Source: Azoarcus sp.
GTDB lineage: Bacteria > Pseudomonadota > Gammaproteobacteria > Burkholderiales > Rhodocyclaceae
NCBI GenBank assembly: GCA_031268685.1
Contig: JAIRWW010000227.1
Coordinates: 1-12,955, forward strand
DNA: 12,955 nt
Direction of reading: 5' to 3'
The translations under genes and the position numbers were made by a program. The notes beneath the pieces were generated by a model. The model saw only the letters and a program-made list of their open reading frames with translations, was not told where the DNA came from and searched no databases. Every line of letters begins with the position of its first letter. Position 1 is the stretch's first letter. Below are positions 1 to 8,352 of this stretch, in pieces.

Positions 1-248
1 ATGTTGCACTCTGGGCGAAGGCTGATCATTTTCTCCGTGCAATCTACGCCATCCATCTCCGGCATGGTTATGTCCATGGTCACGATGTCTGGGGAATGTT
101 GCAGATAGAGCGTGATGGCTTCTACGCCATTCCTGGCCATGCCGGCTACGTTGATGTAGTTCAATCGTGGGTCGTTCAGGATACGTGCGATACGACTTCT
201 GATAATCGCGGAGTCATCAACGATCAGGAGTTTCATATTTGTTTTCAT
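1..248 (-). CDS. Response regulator receiver domain protein, partial (3' end outside window)
   Basis: This is the N-terminal 82 residues of a CheY-like receiver domain; the C-terminus lies beyond the left edge. The sequence shows the first strand with the acidic pair (LLIVDDS, D11-D12) and the phosphoacceptor in TMDITMPEMDG (D59). It should receive phosphate from the histidine kinase encoded just upstream. The ATG at 248 overlaps the kinase stop as ATGA, which suggests translational coupling. A second in-frame ATG at 236 gives the more compact start MKLLIVDDS and is the alternative; neither has a strong Shine-Dalgarno. Whether an output domain follows (DNA-binding, CheB methylesterase, or none) cannot be seen. 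The receiver assignment is secure; the target process is unknown. Confidence 0.9.
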   Translation of the reverse strand, partial: MKTNMKLLIVDDSAIIRSRIARILNDPRLNYINVAGMARNGVEAITLYLQHSPDIVTMDITMPEMDGVDCTEKMISLRPECN

Positions 249-2494
249 CCCGCTGCGCTAAATTGAATATGGAATTCAGTAAACATGTCTGGACGGCTCC
301 TGACTTGCATACGGCCATGGATGGACTTGACTTTTTCCATCACAGCGTCCAATCCGACGCCATGCCCGGCATCCTTGTCCGCCACAGAAGCGGATGATAC
401 GCCGGGTTGGAAGATGAGCTTTGCAATTTCCGTATCGCTCAGCGCCGATGCTTCAGCCATGCTCATGCGCCCGGTTTTCACCATATGGTTGCGCAGGCGT
501 TCGGGTACTATGCCGCGTCCATCGTCCCGCACGCTGAAATCGTAATTGTTGTTGCCCAAGTATCTGCACCAGATGCACAAGGCGCCTGTTTCCGGTTTGT
601 TGTGCTCTGCTCTTTCTCCTGGCATTTCAATGCCATGCGTCAAGGCATTGCGCACGAGCTGTATGGAAATACCTTGCAGTTCCTGCGTCACATGCTGGGG
701 CAGGGAGGAAAATCCGTCGAGTTGGCACGATACTTCGACTTGTTTGCTGTGATCCGCAGCGATTCGCTGCGCCAACGCGGTGATTTGCCCGATGAATGGA
801 TGCTGCGCCTGCACGGAATACCCCGGCGTTTGCGTCTGCGTTTGTGAGGTATTTTCTGCGGCTTCGATACGTTTCGTATTTGTATCCGTATCTGCATCCG
901 CTGCCTTATCTGCGGGCGGCGTCCGTTTCGTGCCCATCGCCTCGCTGAGGCGCGATACGATCGCCATGAGCGAGGAATAGCGTTCGTAAAATCCTTCCAG
1001 CAGCACGGCAATGCGCAGCATCTGCTCGCCGTTCAGGCCATGGCCGCCTTCGCGCATACCGACTAGTTCCTGCTCGCTTTCGTGAGCATAATTTTCCAGG
1101 ACATCGATGTTGAGTACCGCCGCTTCGCCCTTGATGCCGTGGATAAGACGCATGATGTAGTTCAGGGTATGCAGTCGGGCGCGTTCGTCTTCCTGCGGCT
1201 GGCTCAGTTTCTCGTTGATTTGCGACAGGGATTGTCCGGTGTTGTCGATGAATTGCTGGAGCGAGGGGAAGTCGCTGCCCGCCAGGCGCAGCAGGGATTC
1301 GACTTCGATCTTCGTCTTGCTCTTTGCTTGTTCGAGTTGCTGCATCAGCATGACTTTGTCGGTCACGTCCTGCACTGTGACCAGCACATGCGAAATCGTG
1401 CCATCCACGATCGCGCGGTTGAAGAAAAAGGACAGGTAGCGGTTCTGGGCGTTGCCGAATTTGTCCAGCATGCTGACCAGCACGTCGGTTAGCGGGTTGA
1501 GGCTGGTGACGAGAGATTCCTTCACCCTCTCGCCAAGAAGCAGCTCGATGTAGTCCACTGCGGATTCGTACACTTTCGGCGAAACTATTTTTTGCAGGAT
1601 GGGCATAAAGTCCATACCGGGCACAATATCGATGTGCAACATCTTGGGCAGGGATTCCGAGAATTGCGTTCCCAGTTTCTTATCCTTGCTCAGCAGGAAT
1701 AATCCTTCGTGTACAGTCGTAAGAATTTCGGCATTTTCACTTCGAGATTCGGCGAGTTTCTTATCGCCGCTCATCAGGTCGCGGAGGGAAATAACGACGG
1801 TGTAACTGAAATTGAAGAACGCCACGATAATACCGATGACTAATACGATACGGAGCGTGCTTGCCCGCTTATTGGCGACGGTTTCCAGATCCGTGGTCAA
1901 ATCGTTCATTAGGCGCAGTATTTCCAGGTTGTTGTTTTGGGCGTAAGCCGCCGCTTCTTTAAGGTCTGCGAGGCTGAAATTCCGGTTGTCTCCCAATAAT
2001 GGCTGCAATAATTGGAAATATCTTTCCCATATTTCATAGGTGTCCACCACAATTTTCCGGGAGACGTCCGTTTCGACCTGTATCAGGAAGACCGGCTTGC
2101 CGTCGCCGCCCGTTACCATGCCGCCGTCACGAAATCCCGCGAGGGTGGTGTTGAAAAGCTTGACGGTCAAATCCAGCTCTTGCAGGCTGGACATGGCGTC
2201 GGTGTGGAAGTTGAAAATGTTGATGGGCTGGTTGAGATCTTGCGGATTGCGCACGAGGTCGGCTTCGTCGTTCACGTCCACGCTGCGCTGTATCAGCAGC
2301 AGAGCCTTGGTCATGCGTTGCGACAGCATCCGCTGCCGTCCCGATAAATTGATGGATATCGCGGATTCGTCGGCCTTATAAGTGTTGTAAAAATTGATGC
2401 CGATCACCAGTGAATCCGCGACCATGAACAGAATCACAGCAAGGATGATTCTGCGATATCTTGCAAATATACTTTGTTCGTTGTTCTTGTCCAT
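245..2494 (-). CDS. Membrane sensor histidine kinase: PilJ-type N-terminus, PAS-like region, HPt and CheA-type ATPase domains
   Basis: This 749-residue inner-membrane kinase probably senses a periplasmic signal and phosphorylates the adjacent response regulator. Seen in order: TM1 at about residues 16-36; a periplasmic PilJ/NarX-type region opening with INLSGRQRMLSQRMTK (about 48-63); TM2 at about 214-237; a PAS-like region ending VLVTVQDVTDKV (about 260-382); an HPt domain with IHGIKGEA, phosphorylatable His at about 452; a Thr/Gln/Asp-rich linker (about 532-557); and a CheA-like HATPase with LVRNALTHGIE (N box), DDGRG and GHGVGLD. There is no CheW/P5 domain. In CheA the HPt histidine is phosphorylated by the kinase's own ATPase, so the same is inferred here. 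The ATG at 2494 is chosen because the upstream GTG at 2527 lacks a ribosome site, while AAGTGAG precedes this ATG. The stop overlaps the response regulator start. Signal and target are unknown. Confidence 0.9.
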   Translation of the reverse strand: MDKNNEQSIFARYRRIILAVILFMVADSLVIGINFYNTYKADESAISINLSGRQRMLSQRMTKALLLIQRSVDVNDEADLVRNPQDLNQPINIFNFHTDAMSSLQELDLTVKLFNTTLAGFRDGGMVTGGDGKPVFLIQVETDVSRKIVVDTYEIWERYFQLLQPLLGDNRNFSLADLKEAAAYAQNNNLEILRLMNDLTTDLETVANKRASTLRIVLVIGIIVAFFNFSYTVVISLRDLMSGDKKLAESRSENAEILTTVHEGLFLLSKDKKLGTQFSESLPKMLHIDIVPGMDFMPILQKIVSPKVYESAVDYIELLLGERVKESLVTSLNPLTDVLVSMLDKFGNAQNRYLSFFFNRAIVDGTISHVLVTVQDVTDKVMLMQQLEQAKSKTKIEVESLLRLAGSDFPSLQQFIDNTGQSLSQINEKLSQPQEDERARLHTLNYIMRLIHGIKGEAAVLNIDVLENYAHESEQELVGMREGGHGLNGEQMLRIAVLLEGFYERYSSLMAIVSRLSEAMGTKRTPPADKAADADTDTNTKRIEAAENTSQTQTQTPGYSVQAQHPFIGQITALAQRIAADHSKQVEVSCQLDGFSSLPQHVTQELQGISIQLVRNALTHGIEMPGERAEHNKPETGALCIWCRYLGNNNYDFSVRDDGRGIVPERLRNHMVKTGRMSMAEASALSDTEIAKLIFQPGVSSASVADKDAGHGVGLDAVMEKVKSIHGRMQVRSRPDMFTEFHIQFSAAG

Positions 2495-2571
2495 TGAAAG
2501 CTCACTTGTGAAGAATTTTACTCTCACCCAGAAACTGGCAAAGTTGCTGATGGGTAACGCGGAACAATTTT

Positions 2572-2599
2572 ATTGTACAGGCAAACTATGGGATGTGGA
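2572..2599 (-). promoter_or_regulatory. Candidate sigma70 promoter for the sensor kinase operon
   Basis: On the minus strand, TCCACA (2599-2594, four of six to the -35 consensus) is followed after 16 bases by TACAAT (2577-2572, five of six to the -10 consensus). Transcription would begin near 2565, leaving a leader of about 70 bases before the kinase ATG at 2494. The call rests on hexamer matching by eye in an AT-rich gap of the right orientation. Confidence 0.35.
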
Positions 2600-2654
2600 A
2601 AAGTCGTAGTAAGCAGATAAATTTATGGTTTGAGTTAATGCAAACATAAAAATT

Positions 2655-2678
2655 CCGAAATGCGTACCGAAATGCGTA
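2655..2678. repeat. Perfect 12-bp tandem direct repeat in the gap between moeB and the sensor kinase
   Basis: CCGAAATGCGTA occurs twice head to tail (2655-2666 and 2667-2678). It lies about 55 bases upstream of the candidate kinase promoter and about 95 bases past the end of the moeB-like gene. It could be a paired regulator site or a chance slippage duplication. The rest of the 245-base gap (2528-2772) shows no gene. Confidence 0.8.
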
Positions 2679-2772
2679 ATAAGTCAGGTAACAAATGACA
2701 AATGTGCACAGGCGCGGGAAAGAAACAGACTCGAATTGTCCGGTTTGCAAGACTTTATGACGACAGGCAGTG

Positions 2773-3531
2773 TCAGGCGATTTCCCTGGCGGAACACACC
2801 GGGCAGGCCGGGTCTTTGCCGAATGTGATGCTGCGGAAGGTTTGGGCCAGGGCGTCAATCAGCAGGAGCCGCCCCGTGAGCGGCGTGCCGATACCGGCGA
2901 GCAGTTTCAGGGCTTCGGCCGCCTGCATGCTGCCGACGATGCCGGTGAGTGGTGAGAATACGCCGGTCACGGCGCAAGGCTCGTCTTCTTTATATTGTCC
3001 ATCCGGAAACAGGCAGTGATAGCAGGGGGATTGAGGGCGGGATAAATCGAAAACGCTCACTTGGCCGCTGAAACGCACAGCCGCTCCGGAAACGAGCGGT
3101 TTCCCAAGGCGTGCGCAGGCGTGGTTGAGCGCATAGCGGGTAGTGAAATTATCGGAGCAATCGAGTACGGCATCGGCTTCGCTCACCCTGGCTTCCAATG
3201 CCTCGCCCGCCAGCCGTTCCCGCACCGGGATTACCCGCGTGCCGGGGCTGAAAGCGGCGAGCGATGCCGCGCCGGAAGCGGCTTTCCATTGCCCGATCGC
3301 CGCTTCGGTGTGCAGGATTTGGCGTTGCAGATTGCTGGCGTCCACCGTGTCGCCGTCGGCCAGTGTCAGGACGCCGACGCCCGCGCCGGCCAGATACAGG
3401 GCGGCCGGCGACCCCAGCCCGCCCGCGCCGACAATGAGGACATGGCTTTGCAGAAGGCGCTCCTGCCCTTCGATTCCCAGTTCTTCGAGCAGGATGTGCC
3501 GACTGTAGCGGAGTAACTGGGTGTCATCCAT
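2773..3531 (-). CDS. moeB: Molybdopterin-synthase adenylyltransferase (MoeB/ThiF/HesA family)
   Basis: This 252-residue E1-like enzyme is of the type that adenylates the C-terminal glycine of a ubiquitin-like sulfur carrier (MoaD or ThiS) with ATP in the cytoplasm. The sequence shows the N-terminal LLRYSRHILLEELG signature, the nucleotide loop GAGGLG (35-40), DADG-region SNLQRQ (about 66-71), the DCSDNF segment holding the expected catalytic aspartate (about 127), a conserved-type cysteine in EPCAVTGV (186), and a zinc site of CYHC (170/173) with CPVC (243/246). Length matches E. coli MoeB, and no rhodanese extension is present. No moa or thi gene is nearby, so MoeB versus ThiF is decided on overall resemblance only. 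The ATG at 3531 has no clear Shine-Dalgarno. The gene diverges from hemB across a 148-base gap. Confidence 0.88.
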   Translation of the reverse strand: MDDTQLLRYSRHILLEELGIEGQERLLQSHVLIVGAGGLGSPAALYLAGAGVGVLTLADGDTVDASNLQRQILHTEAAIGQWKAASGAASLAAFSPGTRVIPVRERLAGEALEARVSEADAVLDCSDNFTTRYALNHACARLGKPLVSGAAVRFSGQVSVFDLSRPQSPCYHCLFPDGQYKEDEPCAVTGVFSPLTGIVGSMQAAEALKLLAGIGTPLTGRLLLIDALAQTFRSITFGKDPACPVCSAREIA

Positions 3532-3585
3532 GATGAATGTCAGGCGGCGCGCGCGGTGGAAAGTTTATGAAATTTGCACCGCGCG

Positions 3586-3591
3586 ATTATA
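3586..3591 (-). promoter_or_regulatory. Candidate -10 element for the moeB-like gene
   Basis: A perfect TATAAT on the minus strand sits 55 bases upstream of the moeB ATG, in the divergent gap with hemB. No good -35 hexamer lies 16-18 bases further upstream. On the plus strand the overlapping TATACA (3588-3593) could serve hemB. The two directions may therefore share or compete for the site. Confidence 0.35.
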
Positions 3592-3640
3592 CAGACTGTG
3601 AAAACGGGCGCTTGGCAGTACCCATGGGGCTGCGATCTAA

Positions 3641-4699
<1,059 letters not shown>

Positions 4700-4705
4700 C
4701 TGTCC

Positions 4706-4744
4706 CCGCCCCCTATGCTCTTGCCGGATGGGGGCGGTATCCGG
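4706..4744 (+). terminator. GC-rich stem-loop after hemB (possible terminator or attenuator, no U-tract)
   Basis: CCGCCCCC (4706-4713) and GGGGGCGG (4730-4737) form a perfect 8-bp stem with a 16-base loop, starting 7 bases after the hemB stop. A second inverted repeat, CCGGAT (4724-4729) with ATCCGG (4739-4744), encloses the right arm of the first. The two hairpins therefore exclude each other or form a pseudoknot. No run of T follows, so it is not a canonical intrinsic terminator. A role in partial termination or transcript stability is inference. Confidence 0.4.
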
Positions 4745-4786
4745 GAAAGCTCTGGATTCTTGCTAGTTTCCTTGACTGGAATTGCG

Positions 4787-5137
4787 ATGTCGCCATATGC
4801 CTTCCTCGCTTTCTTGCCATTGCTTGCTGTCGGCCTGTCCTTCGCGCCCGCGTCGGCGCAGGAGATGCCGCCAGGGCAGGACGGTGCGGCGCAGGCGCTT
4901 GCCGAGCCGGATCGGCCTGCCGAAGCTTCCGAGGATGATAAGCGCGATACATCCGGCTATGGCTTTCCCGCCCTGGCGGTCACTGTGGCGGCGGCGCAGA
5001 ACATGGCATATGCAATGATTTTGCGCGACTATTGCGCCAATGCGCGTCTGCCGGGGAAATTCGTGCGCGAGCGTCTGGCGCTTTTCAGCCGCATGACCGG
5101 GCGCGAAGAAAGCTGCCGAAGTCTGCTCGATTATTGA
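4787..5137 (+). CDS. Small exported protein of unknown function with signal peptide
   Basis: The 116-residue product is not recognised. From the ATG at 4787 it has a clear Sec signal peptide, MSPYAFLAFLPLLAVGLSFA, with a likely cut after PASA (residue 24, before Q25). The mature part has an acidic, proline-containing stretch (about 26-55) and then a compact C-terminal region with two cysteines (C83 and C110) that could form a disulfide in the periplasm. An in-frame ATG at 4715 would add 24 residues, but that start lies in the hemB stem-loop and would bury the signal peptide. The ribosome site is weak. It may be cotranscribed with hemB, and it converges on folK with only 12 bases between stops. 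Confidence 0.7.
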   Translation: MSPYAFLAFLPLLAVGLSFAPASAQEMPPGQDGAAQALAEPDRPAEASEDDKRDTSGYGFPALAVTVAAAQNMAYAMILRDYCANARLPGKFVRERLALFSRMTGREESCRSLLDY

Positions 5138-5149
5138 CGACGCGGTTTT

Positions 5150-5695
5150 TTACGCTATTGCCGGTTCGGCGAGACCCTTGGCCTGTGCTTGCGTATCTTC
5201 CAGGCGGACGATGCGCTGCTCGCGCACAGTCTCCAGCAATGGCGCAAGCGCCCCGATGCCTGGGATGACGATGCCGGGCGCGATTTCGGCCAGGGGCAGG
5301 AGGACGAAAGCGCGCTGGTGCAGGCGCGGATGGGGCAGGGTGAGTGTAGGTGTGCTCAACACTGTGTCGCCGTGCAGCAGCAGGTCCAGGTCGATGGTGC
5401 GCGGGGCGGGCGCTGCGTCACGGCGGCTGCGGCCTCCGGCGGCCTCGACCGCGAGCAGGGCATCGAGCAATGCCTGGGGCGCGAGGCCGGTATCCAGGGC
5501 GATAACGGCATTGATGTAGTCGGCTTGCTTGTCTGTGACGCCAAGCGGCGCGCTGCGGTAAAACGAGGAGCGGGCGGCGGGCCGGGTGTCCGGCAGGGCG
5601 GCGAGCGCCTCCATGGCGCGAGCGAAGGCGGCGAAGGGGTCGCCCAGATTCGCGCCGAAGGCAAGGTAGGCGCGGACGAGTCCGGAAGAATTCAT
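5150..5695 (-). CDS. folK: 2-amino-4-hydroxy-6-hydroxymethyldihydropteridine pyrophosphokinase (HPPK)
   Basis: This 181-residue cytoplasmic enzyme transfers pyrophosphate from ATP to 6-hydroxymethyl-7,8-dihydropterin in folate synthesis. Visible family signatures are AYLAFGANLGDP near the N-terminus, SSFYRSAPLG, ADYINAV, and the metal-binding PRTIDLDLLL (D102, D104), followed by LPHPRLHQRAFVLLPLAEIAP. It is about 20 residues longer than the E. coli enzyme, mainly through a C-terminal Ala/Gln-rich tail. It is the last gene of the pcnB operon. The ATG at 5695 has no clear Shine-Dalgarno and is reached through overlapping ATGA signals from the pcnB stop, so translation probably depends on coupling to pcnB. 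The order pcnB-folK is familiar in proteobacteria. Confidence 0.95.
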   Translation of the reverse strand: MNSSGLVRAYLAFGANLGDPFAAFARAMEALAALPDTRPAARSSFYRSAPLGVTDKQADYINAVIALDTGLAPQALLDALLAVEAAGGRSRRDAAPAPRTIDLDLLLHGDTVLSTPTLTLPHPRLHQRAFVLLPLAEIAPGIVIPGIGALAPLLETVREQRIVRLEDTQAQAKGLAEPAIA

Positions 5696-5711
5696 CGGCT
5701 ATTCATCGGCT
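5690..5711 (-). repeat. 11-bp tandem repeat carrying the folK start codon
   Basis: In the folK sense, AGCCGATGAAT occurs twice head to tail (5711-5701 and 5700-5690), exactly between the pcnB stop and the folK coding region. The second copy supplies the folK ATG. The first gives an ATG that opens only four codons before a TGA overlapping the folK start. Confidence 0.85.
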
Positions 5712-7090
5712 CATGATGCGGCGTGCGGCGTGCTGGATGCGCCTTGGTCGCCGCTGCCGCTGCCGTTGTTGCCGCTACTGGATGATCTGCGTCTGCGCCG
5801 CCCGCGGCGCGGCGTCTCGCTCTTGGGCGTGGCGTGCAGTAGCGCTTCGCGTTCATCGTGGCCGACATGGGCGAAACGATCCCACCAGTCGGGAAGTTCC
5901 TGCGCTATGCCGCCTGCCGCCGCTCGCAGGTGGAGAAAGTCCCAACCGGCCCGGAACCGGGGATGTTCGATCAGGCGAAACGGCATCTTGCCCGTGCGCT
6001 TGTCGAAGCGCGGTTGCAGCGCCCACAAATCCTTGATGTCGCCCGCTATGCGGCGGGTGATCGCCAATCGTGTCGCCTGTGTGCCCAGCGTGTCGTCCAT
6101 AGCTCCGAAAAGCGCCGGATACGGCGGCTCGCCGGCGTCCTGGCGCTCTTTCCACTTTCGCGTCACCTCGGGCCAGAGCAGGGCGGCGAAAAGGAAGCTG
6201 GGGGACACGGGCTTGTCGGCGCGCACCCGTTCGTCGGTGTTTTCAAGCGCCAGCCAGATGAAGCGTTCGCCCACGGGCTGGTCGAGAATGACATCGAGCA
6301 TGGGCAGCAGGCCGTGGTGCAAGCCTTCTTCGCGCAGTTGGCCGATGCAGCGCACGGCATTGCCGGACATCAGCAGTTTCAGCATTTCGTCGAACAGCCG
6401 CGCCGAGGGTACGTTTTCGAGCAGTGTGGCCATATCGCGTATCGGCGCGCGCGCGGCGGGGTCGATGACCAGTCCGAGCTTGGCTGCCAGCCGTACCGCG
6501 CGCAGCATGCGCACCGGGTCTTCGCGGTAGCGGGCGCGCGGTTCGCCGATCATGCGCAAGGTTTTCTGCCGCAGATCGGCGACGCCGTGGTGATAGTCGA
6601 TGATGATTTCGGTTGCTGGGTCGTAATAGAGCGCATTGACGGTGAAATCGCGTCTGATGGCGTCTTCGGCCTGGGTGCCGTAGGTATTGTCGGCAAGTAC
6701 GCGGCCATGGCGGTCGGTTTCCGTCGACTGGTTGGCGCGGAAAGTGGAAACCTCGATGGTCTCCGCGCCGCTCGGAACATGGACGATCTTGAAACGCCTT
6801 CCGATGATGCGGGAGCGGCGGAACAGCGCCCGGACTTCTTCGGGCGTGGCGCTGGTGGCGACGTCGTGGTCTTTGGGCTGCTGCCCGATCAACAGGTCGC
6901 GGATAGCGCCGCCCACGATGTACGCCTGATGGCCGCCATCCTGGAGCGTGCTGCAAACCTTGATGGCCGCGCGCGAAACCTGCTCGCGGCGGATGCCATG
7001 CTGGGCGGCGGAAATGCGGGCGGGTTCGCCGGGGAGGGCTGGTTTCGCGGCGCGTGGGGCAAAAACCTTGCGCAGCAGTTTACGGATCAT
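5711..7090 (-). CDS. pcnB: Poly(A) polymerase I
   Basis: This 459-residue class II nucleotidyltransferase adds 3' poly(A) tails that mark bacterial RNAs for decay. Signatures are AYIVGGAIRDLL (about 57-67), catalytic DHD (D74, D76) in KDHDVATSATPEEV, GRRFKIVHV, the RRDFTVNALYYD block (about 146-157), and the RNA-binding helix EDPVRMLRAVRLAAKLG (about 190-206). The tail from about residue 425 is low-complexity: an Arg run followed by Ser/Gly/Asn, probably disordered and RNA-binding. The ATG at 7090 is chosen because it gives the usual N-terminus (MIRKLLRKVFAPR); the longer frame begins with TTG at 7150. A tRNA nucleotidyltransferase is less likely given the Arg-rich tail and length. It lies 84 bases after the membrane zinc-ribbon gene and is coupled to folK. 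Confidence 0.93.
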   Translation of the reverse strand: MIRKLLRKVFAPRAAKPALPGEPARISAAQHGIRREQVSRAAIKVCSTLQDGGHQAYIVGGAIRDLLIGQQPKDHDVATSATPEEVRALFRRSRIIGRRFKIVHVPSGAETIEVSTFRANQSTETDRHGRVLADNTYGTQAEDAIRRDFTVNALYYDPATEIIIDYHHGVADLRQKTLRMIGEPRARYREDPVRMLRAVRLAAKLGLVIDPAARAPIRDMATLLENVPSARLFDEMLKLLMSGNAVRCIGQLREEGLHHGLLPMLDVILDQPVGERFIWLALENTDERVRADKPVSPSFLFAALLWPEVTRKWKERQDAGEPPYPALFGAMDDTLGTQATRLAITRRIAGDIKDLWALQPRFDKRTGKMPFRLIEHPRFRAGWDFLHLRAAAGGIAQELPDWWDRFAHVGHDEREALLHATPKSETPRRGRRRRRSSSSGNNGSGSGDQGASSTPHAAS

Positions 7091-7174
7091 TGAGTTGCGT
7101 AGTTCCGGGAGCGGATCAGGCGCGCAATGATAACCGATGCGCGCCTGCAATACGTAGGTGCGTGAAACAACGGT

Positions 7175-8317
7175 TCAGTCCTGGATTTTTTTGCCGCATT
7201 CGCCGCAGAAACGGTCGCCGGGCTGTATGGCAGCCCGGCAATGAGGGCAGACCGAAGGCGTCGCCGCTGCGGGGGGCGAGGTTTCGGCGAAAAGCCCGGC
7301 CAGGATATCCGGAACAGCATTGGCGGCGGGTCTGGCCGCAGTGTCTGCGGCGCGTGCTTCAGGGGGCTGGACCGCTGCTTTCCGCGCCTTTCCGTAGTTG
7401 GGCGGAGACGGAGGCGTATTCGGCGAATTCGTTGCGGCCATGGGCAGATCGCCGGTGATCCGCAGGTAAATGAGGTTCAGGCCCATCAAGGTCACGGCCA
7501 TGATGGCGGTCAATATGAGCACCAGGATGATCATGGAGCCGAAAGCAAAGGCTTGGGCGTATCCGTTGGATGCAATGGATTGGGCGGAGCTGAACACAGG
7601 AATATCCATCATCCCCAGGGACGAACTGCCCAATATGGATGCCGATGCGCCCAGTACGATTTTATAGCCGGTAACGACGATGCCGAAGATCACGAATTCA
7701 GCCAGGACTACAAGCATGGCAAGCAGGAGAAGGCTTATAAGCAACTCCACGCCCCGGCGGGCGGCGAGCCGCACGAGTATGGACAAGGTTTTGCGCACTG
7801 TCGCGCCGTCCCAGATGGCGGGGCCAGCCATTGACTGAGCCGCGACAAGGCCAAGGCACAGCAGTCCCGCCATCACCGTAAAAATCGGGAAAAGCACGGC
7901 GTAAAGCACCGGACCCAGAAAAGGGGCTTTGCATATGAAAAGCAGCAGGCTGAGAAAAACGAAAAAAACTACTATTACCGCGACGCCTGCAAGAAAGACG
8001 GCGATAAGCCGCAAGGCAGCGAAAAGCCCGTCAGGCAAGGCTCTGTCGAGTGGGCGCGGCATCAGCCCCCTGGCCTGATCCATAAGCAGCAGACCGGCGG
8101 TGGACATGCCAGCCGGCAACAGCAGGAAAACCGAAACAAACATGACGATAGACGTGAAAGCGCCAGGGCCGCTCAGGCTGTACATGAGAAATACCGACGC
8201 GCCTACCAGCAGGCCGGTAGCGAGAAGGACGAACAGGGCTTTCTCGTTGCGCAACGCTTCGACGGCTCGCAACAGGTCGGCGTGGCGGAATCCCGGTACA
8301 GGCTGGTTGTGACTCAT
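7175..8317 (-). CDS. Six-TM membrane protein with C-terminal cytoplasmic zinc ribbon, function unknown
   Basis: The 380-residue product is not a named family that I recognise. Predicted membrane segments lie at about residues 27-47, 56-80, 100-128, 134-162, 190-218 and 258-287. A Pro/Ala-rich linker (about 295-350) follows, and then a zinc ribbon, CPHC (357/360) and CGEC (371/374). An even number of segments with the ribbon at the end places both termini in the cytoplasm if the N-terminus is inside, which is inference. The ATG at 8317 has a strong AGGAGA 5 bases upstream, which rules out the longer frame from 8374. The gene directly follows another membrane zinc-ribbon gene (gap 35 bases) and precedes pcnB. 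The two probably act together, perhaps as a complex. Confidence 0.82.
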   Translation of the reverse strand: MSHNQPVPGFRHADLLRAVEALRNEKALFVLLATGLLVGASVFLMYSLSGPGAFTSIVMFVSVFLLLPAGMSTAGLLLMDQARGLMPRPLDRALPDGLFAALRLIAVFLAGVAVIVVFFVFLSLLLFICKAPFLGPVLYAVLFPIFTVMAGLLCLGLVAAQSMAGPAIWDGATVRKTLSILVRLAARRGVELLISLLLLAMLVVLAEFVIFGIVVTGYKIVLGASASILGSSSLGMMDIPVFSSAQSIASNGYAQAFAFGSMIILVLILTAIMAVTLMGLNLIYLRITGDLPMAATNSPNTPPSPPNYGKARKAAVQPPEARAADTAARPAANAVPDILAGLFAETSPPAAATPSVCPHCRAAIQPGDRFCGECGKKIQD

Positions 8318-8322
8318 GCGGT

Positions 8323-8328
8323 TCTCCT
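8323..8328 (-). promoter_or_regulatory. Ribosome binding site of the six-TM zinc-ribbon gene
   Basis: AGGAGA on the minus strand, 5 bases before the ATG at 8317, fixes that start. It lies in the 35-base gap after the upstream gene's stop, so this cistron can be translated independently. Confidence 0.75.
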
Positions 8329-8352
8329 GTGATTGCAAGTCATGTAACTTCC

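Noticed and set aside
2586..2858. 90-codon minus-strand frame downstream of and overlapping the moeB end
   Set aside because: It overlaps the zinc-binding C-terminus of the MoeB-like protein in another frame and continues into AT-rich sequence with no ribosome site or recognisable motif.
5858..7093. 411-codon plus-strand frame opposite pcnB
   Set aside because: It is the antisense shadow of a well-identified poly(A) polymerase. Long antisense frames are expected from its GC-rich codon use, and the translation has no recognisable motif.
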